The notes beneath the pieces are model-generated. The model was not told where the DNA came from. It saw nothing but the letters and a program-made list of their open reading frames with translations, and did not search any database. Made by a program: the position numbers and the translations under genes. From NCBI GenBank assembly GCA_964416385.1, contig CAYQDW010000003.1, forward strand, positions 21,147-85,146: DNA of 64,000 nt, given 5' to 3'. Within the stretch, counting starts at the first letter, position 1. Every line of letters starts with the position of its first letter. This document shows, piece after piece, positions 55,101-63,601 of the stretch. This DNA is from JAUHWL01 sp964416385 (GTDB lineage: Bacteria; Bacteroidota; Bacteroidia; Flavobacteriales; Schleiferiaceae).

Positions 55101-58025
55101 CTAAACGGCTGTTTAGATAGCAGCACTGTAAGTTTAAACCTGGCGAACGTTGGTGCCGGAGGGCTTTTGTATCAATTTGAAGGCGGCAACTCAGATACCT
55201 TAAAAATTCTCGCCCTTACTACTGGATATACCTATACCAGTTACGCAAATGCTTTGAGTGCGTTATCTGCCAATATGCAGCAACCCTTTGTGGTAACGCC
55301 TTTATTTACAACAAGTGCGGCTACGCTTGATGCGGCATTGCAAAACGACATAGATATTTTGTGGATTCCATCACTCGTATCTAACTATTCATCTACCTAT
55401 CAATTGTTTGCACCAGTGGTGCAAGCCTTTGTAAACGCAGGTGGTTATTTGGTGGTGAGTGGTACCTACAGAACCCTAGATATTTTAAACCTCGGTATTT
55501 TTAATGGCAGTACAGCTTATAATGTTGACTATGGCAATCAGGCGCTGTCCATTAACAGTGGTTTTGCTAACCATCCTTTGTTACAAGGCGTAACAGCTCC
55601 GCTTTTAAGTGCAAATGCAACATATTACTATACCCTCACTAATACAGGCTTGCGCACTTTACTTTCTCGCACTACCATAAGTACATATCAAACACTTTAT
55701 GAGCTTGATTATGGCGCTGGTAAAGCGGTATGGTTTGGTTTTGATATGTACGTGCCAAATACCAATACCAGCCGCATGTTTACAAACGCGTTTACCTATT
55801 ATGGCAGTTTGGCAAAGGTGCCAGATTGGTTGCGCGTGGTACCAGATAGTGGCCTTGTAAATGCTGGTGATACAGCCGTTATTAACTTGACGTTTAGAGC
55901 AAATGGCAATGGCAGTGGTGTCTATAATGACACATTAACCTTGGCCTCTAACGACCCAATACACCCTACCATTCGCATCCCCGTACAATTAACCATTAAT
56001 GGTAGTGCAGATATTTCGGTAGATCAAAACTGTATTCCTTTTGATTCAACTTTTGTCGGATTAACAAAAACAATCCCCAGTACGATTTATAATCCGGGTT
56101 GTGATACGTTGGTCATAAACAGTACAACATCGCTTTCTAATGCGTTTTCAGTTCAAAACTTACCTCTTAGCATTCCGCCATATGATTCTGCACTGGTAAC
56201 CATCGGCTTTACGCCAAATGCTATTGGTTGGGTTCAAGACACCATACAGGTGTTTAGCAATGCGGTTGCAGTACCGGGTATTTGTGTAAATGGCTACGGA
56301 AAAGGGGCACCAGCAGTAACGCCAGCAACAGATACCATACGTGTTACGGTAAACAAATGTGACGGGTTTACGCAATTCCCAATGACGTTTGCAAATACAG
56401 GGCAAGGTGCTTTAAACTATACGATGATAGAAAAGAGTATTTATCGCCAATCTAGCACACAGAATTACACAACCACGTACGCAACCACTACCCATACGTT
56501 TACCAATACGCCATCAGTGGTTGATACTATTTTCTTTATGAGTGTGGTTAATGGTGATTTTAACAGTGATTTTGGTGGCGAGGTCTATACGTTTAGAGCA
56601 GAGAATTACACACTGCCTATTTATGACAATAATGCGCCTGATGGCACCAATGATACTTCTTACGGGTTTTACACGGGCGCTTTAATTAGCACCTGGCTTG
56701 CAGATAACCAACTTGATGTAACCATGATAAACGGCTATGGTGTAAATCCTGGTGTTGGGCAAGACATGCATTTTGTAGAGGTACGCATGGAATCTACACC
56801 CACCTGGTTAACCATTCTTTCTGGTAAAACGGGTAACTTATCTACCGGTGCAAACACCTCTAAAACAATCTTGATAAATGTAAATAGTTTGGCTGTTGGA
56901 AGTTATACTAGCTCAATCCTTATAGAGAGCAACGACCCTGTTAATCCGGTATATACGGTTTATGTAGAGTTAGATGTGGTGGATAAGCCCACGATGGAAA
57001 TCCCCGTTAATTGTATAAACTACGGTGCTGTAAACGGCATAACGCCAATCACAGATTCTGTGCTTATTGTAAACTCTGGTTGTAAAAACTTGGTGATTAA
57101 CAACTTGCAATTTGCGAACCCTGTATTTAGTTCGCCCATTGCAACACTTACCATCCCAGCAAAAGATAGCGCTTATATACCTGTAACGCTTACGCCAACG
57201 CAGGCGGCTGTGCTTAATAGTACAATGTTGGTATTTAGTAACGATACTAACCTGCCAGTTTGTTTAACGGCAACGGTGAGTTTGGCGCCTATTGCAGCCT
57301 ATGATTATCAGATACTAGATGTTTGTGAAGGGGAAGTAGATTTCACAGACCTTTCTTCTAATTCACCTAATCAATGGAGCTGGAACTTTGGTGATGGAAA
57401 AACCAGTACACAGCAAAATCCAACACATTTTTATGAAAAACCAGGCGTTTATACGGTACAGTTGTTAACCAGCAATAATGGTGGTACAGATACGGCTAGT
57501 CAGACGTTAGATATGTCTAAGGTATTGTTCGTAGACTTTTCTATGCCTGATACCGTTCGTGCTGGTGTGCCTGCGCAGTTCTTTGACAGCAGCATGGTAG
57601 CAACATCTTGGCAATGGTATTTTGGTGATGGCGGCAACTCTACGCTGCAAAACCCAACACATACGTATGCTTCGCCTGGAACGTATTTTCTAACGATGGT
57701 TGCCTCTAGTGCAGATTGTAGTGCCCAAAAGAGCCGTCAGGTAGTAGTGGTTAGTGGCATTGGCATTGGCGAAGAAAAGCTTGCTGGCGTAGTCATCTTC
57801 CCGGTACCATCATCAAATTTAGTTACCGCACAGTGGGTAGGTGAGGAGCAGTTTACACAAGCGATGGTTTATGACATGACGGGCAAGCAACTTTTAGCTG
57901 CCCCAATTGCTAACCAAACAGAAATTACGTTTGATGTAGCAAATCTTGCTGACGGTGTGTATTTCTTGAAATTGGAAAGCGCCAACGGCTACACCCAAAT
58001 CAAAAGGTTTATCATCAGACATTAA
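52143..58025 (+). CDS. Giant T9SS-secreted repeat protein (CUB, PKD, four repeat units with different inserted domains)
   Basis: 1960 residues. Signal peptide 1-20; CUB domain about 23-137; PKD 143-223; four units of 350-420 residues, each opening with a DT.ISV..C motif and closing with SNDP...I.V.L.V (HYDIN-like). Between these parts each unit holds a different insert: a LamG/concanavalin-like domain (about 278-453), a Reelin-like sandwich (about 668-811, DFEGAAINTMLW), a glutamine-amidotransferase/ThuA-like domain (about 1019-1220), and an unrecognised beta domain (about 1429-1550). Two PKD domains (about 1717-1870) and a T9SS type A tail (1880-1960) end the chain. Probably a cell-surface adhesin or cargo-bearing filament. 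Confidence 0.9.
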   Translation: MKQLLFLFVGFLAHIAVSGQTTLVPFSGNITTTSCSGTIQDHAGNGNYSNGANGYVIINPPGNAPVSITFSQFSTESCCDRVYLYDGSGITGTLLGNYGGGGLPNGGQPITATSGALTVRFFSDGSVISSGFTATWTAAGGNATPQATLSVSTTNPAFNTPVTFTNTSSFKTTAWLFGDGNTSTDDVAIHQYTAAGTYQARLVVENCNGVKDTSNPVNITVQASPLGSISTDTVKISVPCGSINSSSFSIANAGGGGALSYNLALGPNASNTAFSATFEGSLDGFVNQSLIYYNTSFANTNAPQGNEYLLFQGDGNFNDGLKAVFPAQAATTISYKTMYTASTLYSGYIEAGQFTNGTFNRIFYSVYYYGSLRLYYGNGFGGTYVYYGPNTANAWHDIELRNINYVTQTYDIYLNGTMVVANAAFMNPATAVNQIEVYSPYQGTTGIDDFYVGDETGLSAISFSPITGTLAGGSNATIFINANATGLNAGTYYLDFVVSSNDTALDGLTIPLELTVTGFANLIQNTSAVALGSMYNTQTVTDSVLLFNSGCDTLNFTSFTTSTSDITVNTAPFDVAPGDTGYVFYTFAPTQVANYTDSIYLNGPDTNSFVQLSAQVLGAPSISVNPTSVNISITGCPDTVDFGLTIYNSGLSALNWGATAIINGVNSDDFEGAAINTMLWSNWSSGVSVGNSCGVINGSKSLIFNGSGARYIQTVPLNTSGGGNLEFDYWQSSCEFADNGEGLYVFYSNNNGLTWTQMAYYYTTSTATFNATLAIPTAAQTNATVFKIQQTTNSGNNFDNWVIDDFSISSSFNNSVIFTPDTGAVSINDSTQILGQILTTGMAAGTYTFPVFISSNDPNNAVINVPVTLTIVGAPSILEPALCLQDTTMENTTAIDSAMIVNDGCANLVITNVQTATSIYAPITTSATVLPGDTAYLQYSFTPTGAGVFLDSLQLTSNTSTAYVCLNGYGLGAPAIAVDSTLISVTLNGCLDSSTVSLNLANVGAGGLLYQFEGGNSDTLKILALTTGYTYTSYANALSALSANMQQPFVVTPLFTTSAATLDAALQNDIDILWIPSLVSNYSSTYQLFAPVVQAFVNAGGYLVVSGTYRTLDILNLGIFNGSTAYNVDYGNQALSINSGFANHPLLQGVTAPLLSANATYYYTLTNTGLRTLLSRTTISTYQTLYELDYGAGKAVWFGFDMYVPNTNTSRMFTNAFTYYGSLAKVPDWLRVVPDSGLVNAGDTAVINLTFRANGNGSGVYNDTLTLASNDPIHPTIRIPVQLTINGSADISVDQNCIPFDSTFVGLTKTIPSTIYNPGCDTLVINSTTSLSNAFSVQNLPLSIPPYDSALVTIGFTPNAIGWVQDTIQVFSNAVAVPGICVNGYGKGAPAVTPATDTIRVTVNKCDGFTQFPMTFANTGQGALNYTMIEKSIYRQSSTQNYTTTYATTTHTFTNTPSVVDTIFFMSVVNGDFNSDFGGEVYTFRAENYTLPIYDNNAPDGTNDTSYGFYTGALISTWLADNQLDVTMINGYGVNPGVGQDMHFVEVRMESTPTWLTILSGKTGNLSTGANTSKTILINVNSLAVGSYTSSILIESNDPVNPVYTVYVELDVVDKPTMEIPVNCINYGAVNGITPITDSVLIVNSGCKNLVINNLQFANPVFSSPIATLTIPAKDSAYIPVTLTPTQAAVLNSTMLVFSNDTNLPVCLTATVSLAPIAAYDYQILDVCEGEVDFTDLSSNSPNQWSWNFGDGKTSTQQNPTHFYEKPGVYTVQLLTSNNGGTDTASQTLDMSKVLFVDFSMPDTVRAGVPAQFFDSSMVATSWQWYFGDGGNSTLQNPTHTYASPGTYFLTMVASSADCSAQKSRQVVVVSGIGIGEEKLAGVVIFPVPSSNLVTAQWVGEEQFTQAMVYDMTGKQLLAAPIANQTEITFDVANLADGVYFLKLESANGYTQIKRFIIRH
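52806..57290 (+). repeat. Four long intragenic repeat units
   Basis: Units begin at about 52806, 53994, 55057 and 56304. Openings align as SISTDTVKISVPCGS, SVNPTSVNISITGCPD, AVDSTLISVTLNGCLD and TPATDTIRVTVNKCDG; closings as VVSSNDTALDGL, FISSNDPNNAVINV, LASNDPIHPTIRI and IESNDPVNPVYTV. Copies are diverged at DNA level and differ in the central insert. Confidence 0.8.
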
Positions 58026-58041
58026 ACTATAGATTTTCATC

Positions 58042-58082
58042 AAAAAAAAGTGGCTCATCAACATGGTGGGCCACTTTTTTTT
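58042..58082. terminator. Bidirectional rho-independent terminator
   Basis: Arms AAAAAAAAGTGGC and GCCACTTTTTTTT around a 15-nt loop, 16 nt after the giant gene. Confidence 0.9.
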
Positions 58083-58155
58083 GGTTTTGATTTGAAGCTC
58101 TAAAGGAATTAAGCTGCTATGATCTGATTTTTATAATTGATCTGTCTTAATCGCG

Positions 58156-58169
58156 CTATGGCGCCATAG
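58156..58169. repeat. Perfect 14-nt palindrome CTATGGCGCCATAG
   Basis: Followed directly by a second inverted repeat, TAGCTT/AAGCTA (about 58170-58188). Located just downstream of the leftward PNGase F-like gene. It could be a 3' hairpin or protein site; no T run is attached. Confidence 0.5.
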
Positions 58170-58202
58170 TAGCTTGTTTTTAAAGCTAATACCTTTTTCG
58201 GA

Positions 58203-61200
58203 TTACTTAATAATCAACTTTTTAACCTCAATATTTTCGCCACTAACAACCTGCAAGAGGTACATGCCCGGTGCTAATTGCGGCAGTTGAACGTCTTGGT
58301 TTAGGGTAGAGCTCTTGGCATAGGTGTTTTGCCAAATTAGCTTGCCATCTAATGAGGTAACCTGCAATGCCCAATGCACACTTTTTTCTGCGGAGGCTTC
58401 AATGTTAAAACGTCCGTTATTGGGATTAGGATAAACGGTCATGGTGCTTTCCTTATGCAACTCTTCAAAGCTGAGGGGATAATTTACCGTAAATGCCAAT
58501 GAAGAAGACTTCCCGAAATCAGGCTCTAGGGTATAAATACGTGTGCTGGTTTGTGCATCAAAAATGCGGAAGTAGCCATTGCCATCATTGTTTGCCCAAA
58601 ACGAAATGCCATCATCCCCAGTATCATTAAGTTTGATGGTATAGCAGCCATCGGGCAGCTCTAGGGTGTCATAATAGATGTTGTTATTGGTAAATGCACT
58701 TCTGCTTAAAATGGTGTTTCCCCACGCATCTTTAACGTTATAGTTGTTTTCAAATGCAGCATTGTTGGTGCGGAACATGAAGTAAATTTTATTGGGGAAT
58801 ACCTCTGGCAAAGCAAAAGGCGTGTGCATAGCATTGTTATAGGCATAACCGTCTGCGGTGCCATTTGGTTGGTCTACAGTAACGTGAAAAACATTAACGC
58901 CTGTTCCAACCAGGCCATCCCAAAGGGCGCCAACAGGCAAGTTGACATCCTCTGTTTCCAGAAAACCTAAGGTGCCGCTCCATGTGTACACTTCGGGGTT
59001 CGGGTTGTTGTTTACCCAATACGTTAGGGTTAGGCTTGTTAATAGGTCGCTGCCAGTATTTTTTATGCGAACAATAGGGCCGTTGCAAATACTACCACTG
59101 CGTTGATGTTCTATTTTATCTGTTGGATTAATAATGTCTACCACTGCCGCATCTGTTGTAAAATTCGGTGGGCCATAAGTAACCAACTGATGATTTACAA
59201 TGTAATCTGAGGTGCCGGTTGCAGCACTCATGCTATAGTCAAGATTAGCCGTTTGTCCGGCCGATACCAGCGGGGTAATTTCAAATTCTTGAAGATCTGT
59301 AGCCATGCCGGGGCACCAGCCTGCACGGTCATAAATCCATGTGCCTCCTTGTGGATAAACGGGGTTTAGGGCACATTCTTTCCAAGCCTGCCAGCTAAAA
59401 TCTACGCTACCACCATTAACGTTTATGTTGTGCGTACGCGGAATGAATTCGCCCTCCTGACCATGACCAGTTATGGCGCTTCTGATCTTAAACCCAGAGG
59501 CATTAGGATTTAATGGTACATCGCGTGCTTCAAAGGCAGCATTACTTGCAATACGCGCATAAGACTCTTTGCTCACGCGCCATATTTGTTGAATGTCAAG
59601 CACATTTCTTGGTGGCGTACCAACAATACACAAAAACTGAATATCGATATCTTCTTGCCATTGGCCGCCCCATTCCATGTTGATGCGTTTTTTCCCCTTT
59701 AAAATGGGTGAAAAATCCGTTAGGTCAAACGCCCAAGTTTTACCCCCCATACCTAAATCTAGGTTAATGCCATAAGGTGTAACAAAACTCATGATTTCAA
59801 ACTTAGAAGGGAATCGCCTCCAGTAGTTAAGGCCACTAATGGTAATAGAGCCATCAGGAGGGTTATTGAAAACACCAATCAAATTGCCCAATGGATTAAA
59901 AAGGCTATCTGCTTGCGCCTCCCAATAAGATGTTTGATTGATCGGCCCAATGCTGTCTTGCACAAGGGTGCCCGTTTTTGGAAATACTTGGTATTGGGTA
60001 ACCAAATTTGTTGGATTAGCAATAGAGTCAACAATAGTATCTGGTGTAACGGCCAACACATAGGTGCCTTGGTATAGGTTAAGCACAGGTCTTTTGGGGG
60101 AAGCTTTCCAGCCTTTAAAATGGTCAATACCGTAGATTGTAGACCATTGCGCACCATTATAGATTGAACCGTTTCTGCCCTGGCCGCTTTGGTCTAAAAC
60201 AACGCTTGCATCATCATTTAATGGATAATAAAGTTCTAGGTTGTTTACGTTAGGGTGATTGGCATCAAGAATTTTATAGCGCCATGCCTGTATGTTTGCT
60301 TGGCTCAGTGCTGTGCTCCACATCCTAACATCCGCAATGGTGCCTTTAAAGTATTTGCCGTGTATGCTACGGCCAACATTTACATCCCAATCTGGCTGCG
60401 TGTTGATGGTTAATGCACCAACACTAGAAATGTTGTCTTGTGCCCCATCTATGTAAAAGCTAATTTGGTTGGTGTTGCTGCCGTTTTGAACCATTGCCAC
60501 ATGGTGCCACTGCCCATCGTTAACAGGGGTGGTGCCAACTGCAAAACCAGAGTTTATCTCCGTGCGAAGTTGTCCGCTACCATTAATCCAAAAACGATAT
60601 TTCTGTCCAGACACGTTTTTCCCAAAGTAAACAATGTCTAGCTCAGTACCGGTTGTTTTAATCCACGCTTCAATGGTACGGCTAGCACCTCCTAAAACAC
60701 CTTTGTAGTTTGTGGCTGCGATATAATTTCCACCATTAAAATTAAAGCGTATATCGCCAGCAGCATAAATACCCTGTGTGGCAGAAAGAGAATCGGCCGT
60801 AAAGACCATTGCGCTGCTTCCCGTTTTATTGGTAAAGCTTAGTTCAACAAGAATATTGTCAGTGCCATTCCATGTAAATGGCGCATAAAACTGAAAACGA
60901 TTTAAGCCCGTTGTAAAGCTGGTATTTTTGAAGTACACCTCGGTAAAACCATTTAGGTCTGGGGTGCTGGCGCTTAATGCGGTTTGGGCGGTTTGTTTTA
61001 CGCGTACGCGAAACATTTTAGCGTTCTGCGGATTGTTTTGCAGTAAAAGTGCAAGGGCATCTATTGTGCCAGCCTGCAGTCCGGCGGCTTGTAATTCGCT
61101 TGCGGTGATTAAAAATTGGCTCTTGCCACTAAGCAAGGCGGTATTTAATGCGTTTGATAGCGTGGTTGTTCCGTTGCCAATGCTGGCTGTATCTTCTGTA

Positions 61201-61622
61201 GTAATGCTGGTAACGCTTACCTGTTGTTGCACAATTTGATACATACGATAAGTGGGTTGATTCACATAATTGTAAACACTACCGCTGTAGCCACTAATGA
61301 TGTAATTGGGGTGCGTGGCGGTAATAGAATCTACATGGTTAGAATCGGTGAGGTATGTGTTACAAGAATAATCCCACTCGCCACAGCCTTTATTTCGATC
61401 GCTGCCAGTACTCACCAAGCCATCTTTGCAACGCATGCTGTACAGCATAATTACCTTTTCATAGGTTAAGCCAGGGTCTGTTGGAAACTGTATAACCGTA
61501 TCTCTCGTTGTGCTGTTATAATTAAAGCCTTGAACGAAGATGGTATCGCCAACAGACTGGGCGCGCAAAAGCGGTGCGTTTAGCAATAAGAAGAAGAGGG
61601 TTGTACGTAGTAATTTTTTCAT
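58203..61622 (-). CDS. PNGase F-like protein split by a LamG-containing insertion, T9SS-secreted
   Basis: 1139 residues. Signal peptide 1-22. PNGase F (peptide-N4-(N-acetylglucosaminyl)asparagine amidase) features: CGEWDYSCNTYL at 80-91 (Asp84 matches catalytic Asp60), FEIMSFVTPYG at 608-618, NMEWGG with Glu650 (matches Glu118), GEF.PRTH with Glu724 (matches Glu206) and DRAGWCPGM at 765-773. Between residues ~92 and 607 lies a large insertion: a beta domain (about 130-285) and a laminin-G-like domain (about 290-445). A beta region and T9SS type A tail (TVYPNPNNGRFNIEA) close the chain. All three acidic residues are kept, so N-glycan release is plausible but unproven. Confidence 0.85.
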   Translation of the reverse strand: MKKLLRTTLFFLLLNAPLLRAQSVGDTIFVQGFNYNSTTRDTVIQFPTDPGLTYEKVIMLYSMRCKDGLVSTGSDRNKGCGEWDYSCNTYLTDSNHVDSITATHPNYIISGYSGSVYNYVNQPTYRMYQIVQQQVSVTSITTEDTASIGNGTTTLSNALNTALLSGKSQFLITASELQAAGLQAGTIDALALLLQNNPQNAKMFRVRVKQTAQTALSASTPDLNGFTEVYFKNTSFTTGLNRFQFYAPFTWNGTDNILVELSFTNKTGSSAMVFTADSLSATQGIYAAGDIRFNFNGGNYIAATNYKGVLGGASRTIEAWIKTTGTELDIVYFGKNVSGQKYRFWINGSGQLRTEINSGFAVGTTPVNDGQWHHVAMVQNGSNTNQISFYIDGAQDNISSVGALTINTQPDWDVNVGRSIHGKYFKGTIADVRMWSTALSQANIQAWRYKILDANHPNVNNLELYYPLNDDASVVLDQSGQGRNGSIYNGAQWSTIYGIDHFKGWKASPKRPVLNLYQGTYVLAVTPDTIVDSIANPTNLVTQYQVFPKTGTLVQDSIGPINQTSYWEAQADSLFNPLGNLIGVFNNPPDGSITISGLNYWRRFPSKFEIMSFVTPYGINLDLGMGGKTWAFDLTDFSPILKGKKRINMEWGGQWQEDIDIQFLCIVGTPPRNVLDIQQIWRVSKESYARIASNAAFEARDVPLNPNASGFKIRSAITGHGQEGEFIPRTHNINVNGGSVDFSWQAWKECALNPVYPQGGTWIYDRAGWCPGMATDLQEFEITPLVSAGQTANLDYSMSAATGTSDYIVNHQLVTYGPPNFTTDAAVVDIINPTDKIEHQRSGSICNGPIVRIKNTGSDLLTSLTLTYWVNNNPNPEVYTWSGTLGFLETEDVNLPVGALWDGLVGTGVNVFHVTVDQPNGTADGYAYNNAMHTPFALPEVFPNKIYFMFRTNNAAFENNYNVKDAWGNTILSRSAFTNNNIYYDTLELPDGCYTIKLNDTGDDGISFWANNDGNGYFRIFDAQTSTRIYTLEPDFGKSSSLAFTVNYPLSFEELHKESTMTVYPNPNNGRFNIEASAEKSVHWALQVTSLDGKLIWQNTYAKSSTLNQDVQLPQLAPGMYLLQVVSGENIEVKKLIIK

Positions 61623-61661
61623 GGAGATAATTCTGTTCTGTAATTTAAGGTAATGAACGGT

Positions 61662-62219
61662 TTAGTCGTGGTCATCAATTTTGGTAACACCACCTGCAAT
61701 AATGTATTTCATAACATCAGTGCTTTTTGCCTTTACCGGCTGAATATAGTTTTTAGGCACCATAAAAAGCTGTCCGCTTATGGCAAAACTATGGGGCATA
61801 TAAACTGTGATCAGGTGCGTATCAGCGTGCAACAATTCCATGCCTTCATCGGTAATAAAACCCAACCTACGTACTTCGCTATTTTCATACAACTTAACAA
61901 GCACAGGTTGATTAAAATTTTTCTTCTGGCCAACAAAGGCTTTTAAAAGATCTTTAACAGCGGTATAAATCAACTTGATGAGCGGGGCCCGCTCTAACTG
62001 TGTGTCTAGAAAATTAAAAAAGGGTAACTGAATTAGATAACTACCAATTAAACCAACCAATGTAACTACCCCTAAAAGAATGAGAATGCCAACGCCTGGG
62101 TAACTCAAATTTAGCAGGCTATCTAACTGTTTAAAGGCCCAATACAAAACATATACTGTTACACTTATGGGGGTGATATAAAGGAGGCCTTGTAAAAAAT
62201 ACTTAGCAATAAATTTCAT
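61662..62219 (-). CDS. DUF502 membrane protein
   Basis: 185 residues with two transmembrane helices (about 6-28 and 43-66) followed by a soluble domain. The start FIAKYFLQGLLYITPISVTVYV and RAPLIKLIYTAVKDLLKAF match the DUF502 family, of unknown function but found across bacteria and plants (COV-type proteins). Its ATG overlaps the previous gene's stop by 4 nt, implying coupling with the MmcQ/YjbR gene. Confidence 0.88.
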   Translation of the reverse strand: MKFIAKYFLQGLLYITPISVTVYVLYWAFKQLDSLLNLSYPGVGILILLGVVTLVGLIGSYLIQLPFFNFLDTQLERAPLIKLIYTAVKDLLKAFVGQKKNFNQPVLVKLYENSEVRRLGFITDEGMELLHADTHLITVYMPHSFAISGQLFMVPKNYIQPVKAKSTDVMKYIIAGGVTKIDDHD

Positions 62220-62575
62220 GATTCGCTTTTTAGTTGGGTGCGGAGCGTTTTTGATAGGCCTGAAACAACAAGGCTATAGCTATCATCAATCCACTGTATT
62301 AGATCAGTTGCGGCAAAAGAACCATCCAGCACAACGGTATTCCAATGTTTTTTATTCATGTGATAACCAGGAAGTACCCCAGTAAACCGCTCGCGTAATT
62401 GTTGAGCTTTTTCAGGGTCACATTTTAGGTTGATGCGCGTTTCTGTGGCTTCTAAGGCAAGAAGGGCAAATATTTTCCCCATAACCTTAAATACCAGCGT
62501 GTTTTCATCAAAAGGCAGACTTTCTGTTACGCCAGGTTTTTTCAGGCAATACGTTCTTATTTCTTCTAAATTCAT
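62216..62575 (-). CDS. MmcQ/YjbR-family protein
   Basis: 119 residues with the YjbR double-wing fold pattern: N-terminal CLKKPGVTESLPFDENTLVFKVMGK, then LALEATETRINLKCDP and GYHMNKKHWNTV. DNA binding is suggested for the family by fold similarity to CyaY/MotA, but no function is proven. Overlaps DUF502 by 4 nt. Confidence 0.88.
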   Translation of the reverse strand: MNLEEIRTYCLKKPGVTESLPFDENTLVFKVMGKIFALLALEATETRINLKCDPEKAQQLRERFTGVLPGYHMNKKHWNTVVLDGSFAATDLIQWIDDSYSLVVSGLSKTLRTQLKSES

Positions 62576-62623
62576 GCCCAGATGATGCGTTTAAAGCGTG
62601 CAAAGCCTAAAACGCACATCTTT

Positions 62624-63550
62624 TTATTTTTTTCCAATGGGGATGAATCTTGGTACACGCTCTTGATATTTTGCATAGTCAGGGTATTTACGCGCGCTAA
62701 TTTCTTCGCTAAAGTTAGAGCTGCCTTGAAACAAGATGATGAGAAGCAGGCAGCCGGCTACGCTCCAGTTTAACCATTGCCCACTTGCAGCAACACTAAA
62801 AAAGTAGAAACAAACCCAAATGGCTTGTTCAGCAAAGTAGTTTGGATGCCGGCTTAGAGCCCATAATCCGCTATCTAAAAATCCTTTTTTATAGGGTTCA
62901 GTTAATTCACTTCCAGCATTAATCAAAGCCCATTTTTTGCTTTGAAAGCGCCAATGTTGGATGTCGGCTATCATTTCATAGGCAATAAAAAACAGCATGA
63001 AAGCAGCAACGGCATAATCGAACATACCTAGAGGAACGTCTTTAAATTGAAGTGCAACAAGTGCCGGTAGGGTAAACAATAAAATAAGTGCGTTTTGATA
63101 GCCAGAGATGAAAAATAAATTGAAGAGAGTCCATTTCCATCGCGGTTGAAATTCTGGTTTTTTGCGAAGTTCTGCCCAGCGATAATCTTCTTCGCCAGCC
63201 CAAAATTTCAAGGTATAAGCGCCTTTCATGGCAAAGTTAGCGGTGAGGCGAATGCCCCATACACTTGTTAATATCGCCATAAGAACTAATCTTGGGGCAT
63301 AATTGCCATAGTCGGCAATAACCCAAGTGTACATTATGGGCACAATACTCCAAAGTTTATCTACTTGGCTATTGTTGTTAGAGAGCTCACCCACAACAAA
63401 ACAATACAAGGCTACGGCACCGGTTAGATAAACAACTTTATAGAGCGCTTCAATCTCTAAAGGGCCAAGCGCTGTACCAAAGAAATAGCTGAATATAGGC
63501 ACTACCAATAGCGTAATGATGAGCAAAATAGCTGTAGAGAGGATTTTCAT
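62624..63550 (-). CDS. DUF1295/steroid 5-alpha-reductase-fold membrane protein
   Basis: 308 residues with seven or so transmembrane helices. The C-terminal motif SGLWALSRHPNYFAEQAIWV (227-246) is the cofactor-binding signature of the ICMT/steroid reductase superfamily (the RHPxY core). An NADPH-dependent lipid reductase or methyltransferase activity is possible; the substrate cannot be told. Monocistronic or loosely linked to the ATL gene 51 nt upstream. Confidence 0.86.
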   Translation of the reverse strand: MKILSTAILLIITLLVVPIFSYFFGTALGPLEIEALYKVVYLTGAVALYCFVVGELSNNNSQVDKLWSIVPIMYTWVIADYGNYAPRLVLMAILTSVWGIRLTANFAMKGAYTLKFWAGEEDYRWAELRKKPEFQPRWKWTLFNLFFISGYQNALILLFTLPALVALQFKDVPLGMFDYAVAAFMLFFIAYEMIADIQHWRFQSKKWALINAGSELTEPYKKGFLDSGLWALSRHPNYFAEQAIWVCFYFFSVAASGQWLNWSVAGCLLLIILFQGSSNFSEEISARKYPDYAKYQERVPRFIPIGKK

Positions 63551-63601
63551 AATTCGAGAAATTGAAGGTCTAAAATAGACTTTTTGGTAATTATTCGTGT
63601 A

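Noticed and set aside
52806..57290. Repeats in the giant genes considered as CRISPR or mobile elements
   Set aside because: They are in-frame protein-domain repeats hundreds of codons long without short spacers, inverted ends or transposase.
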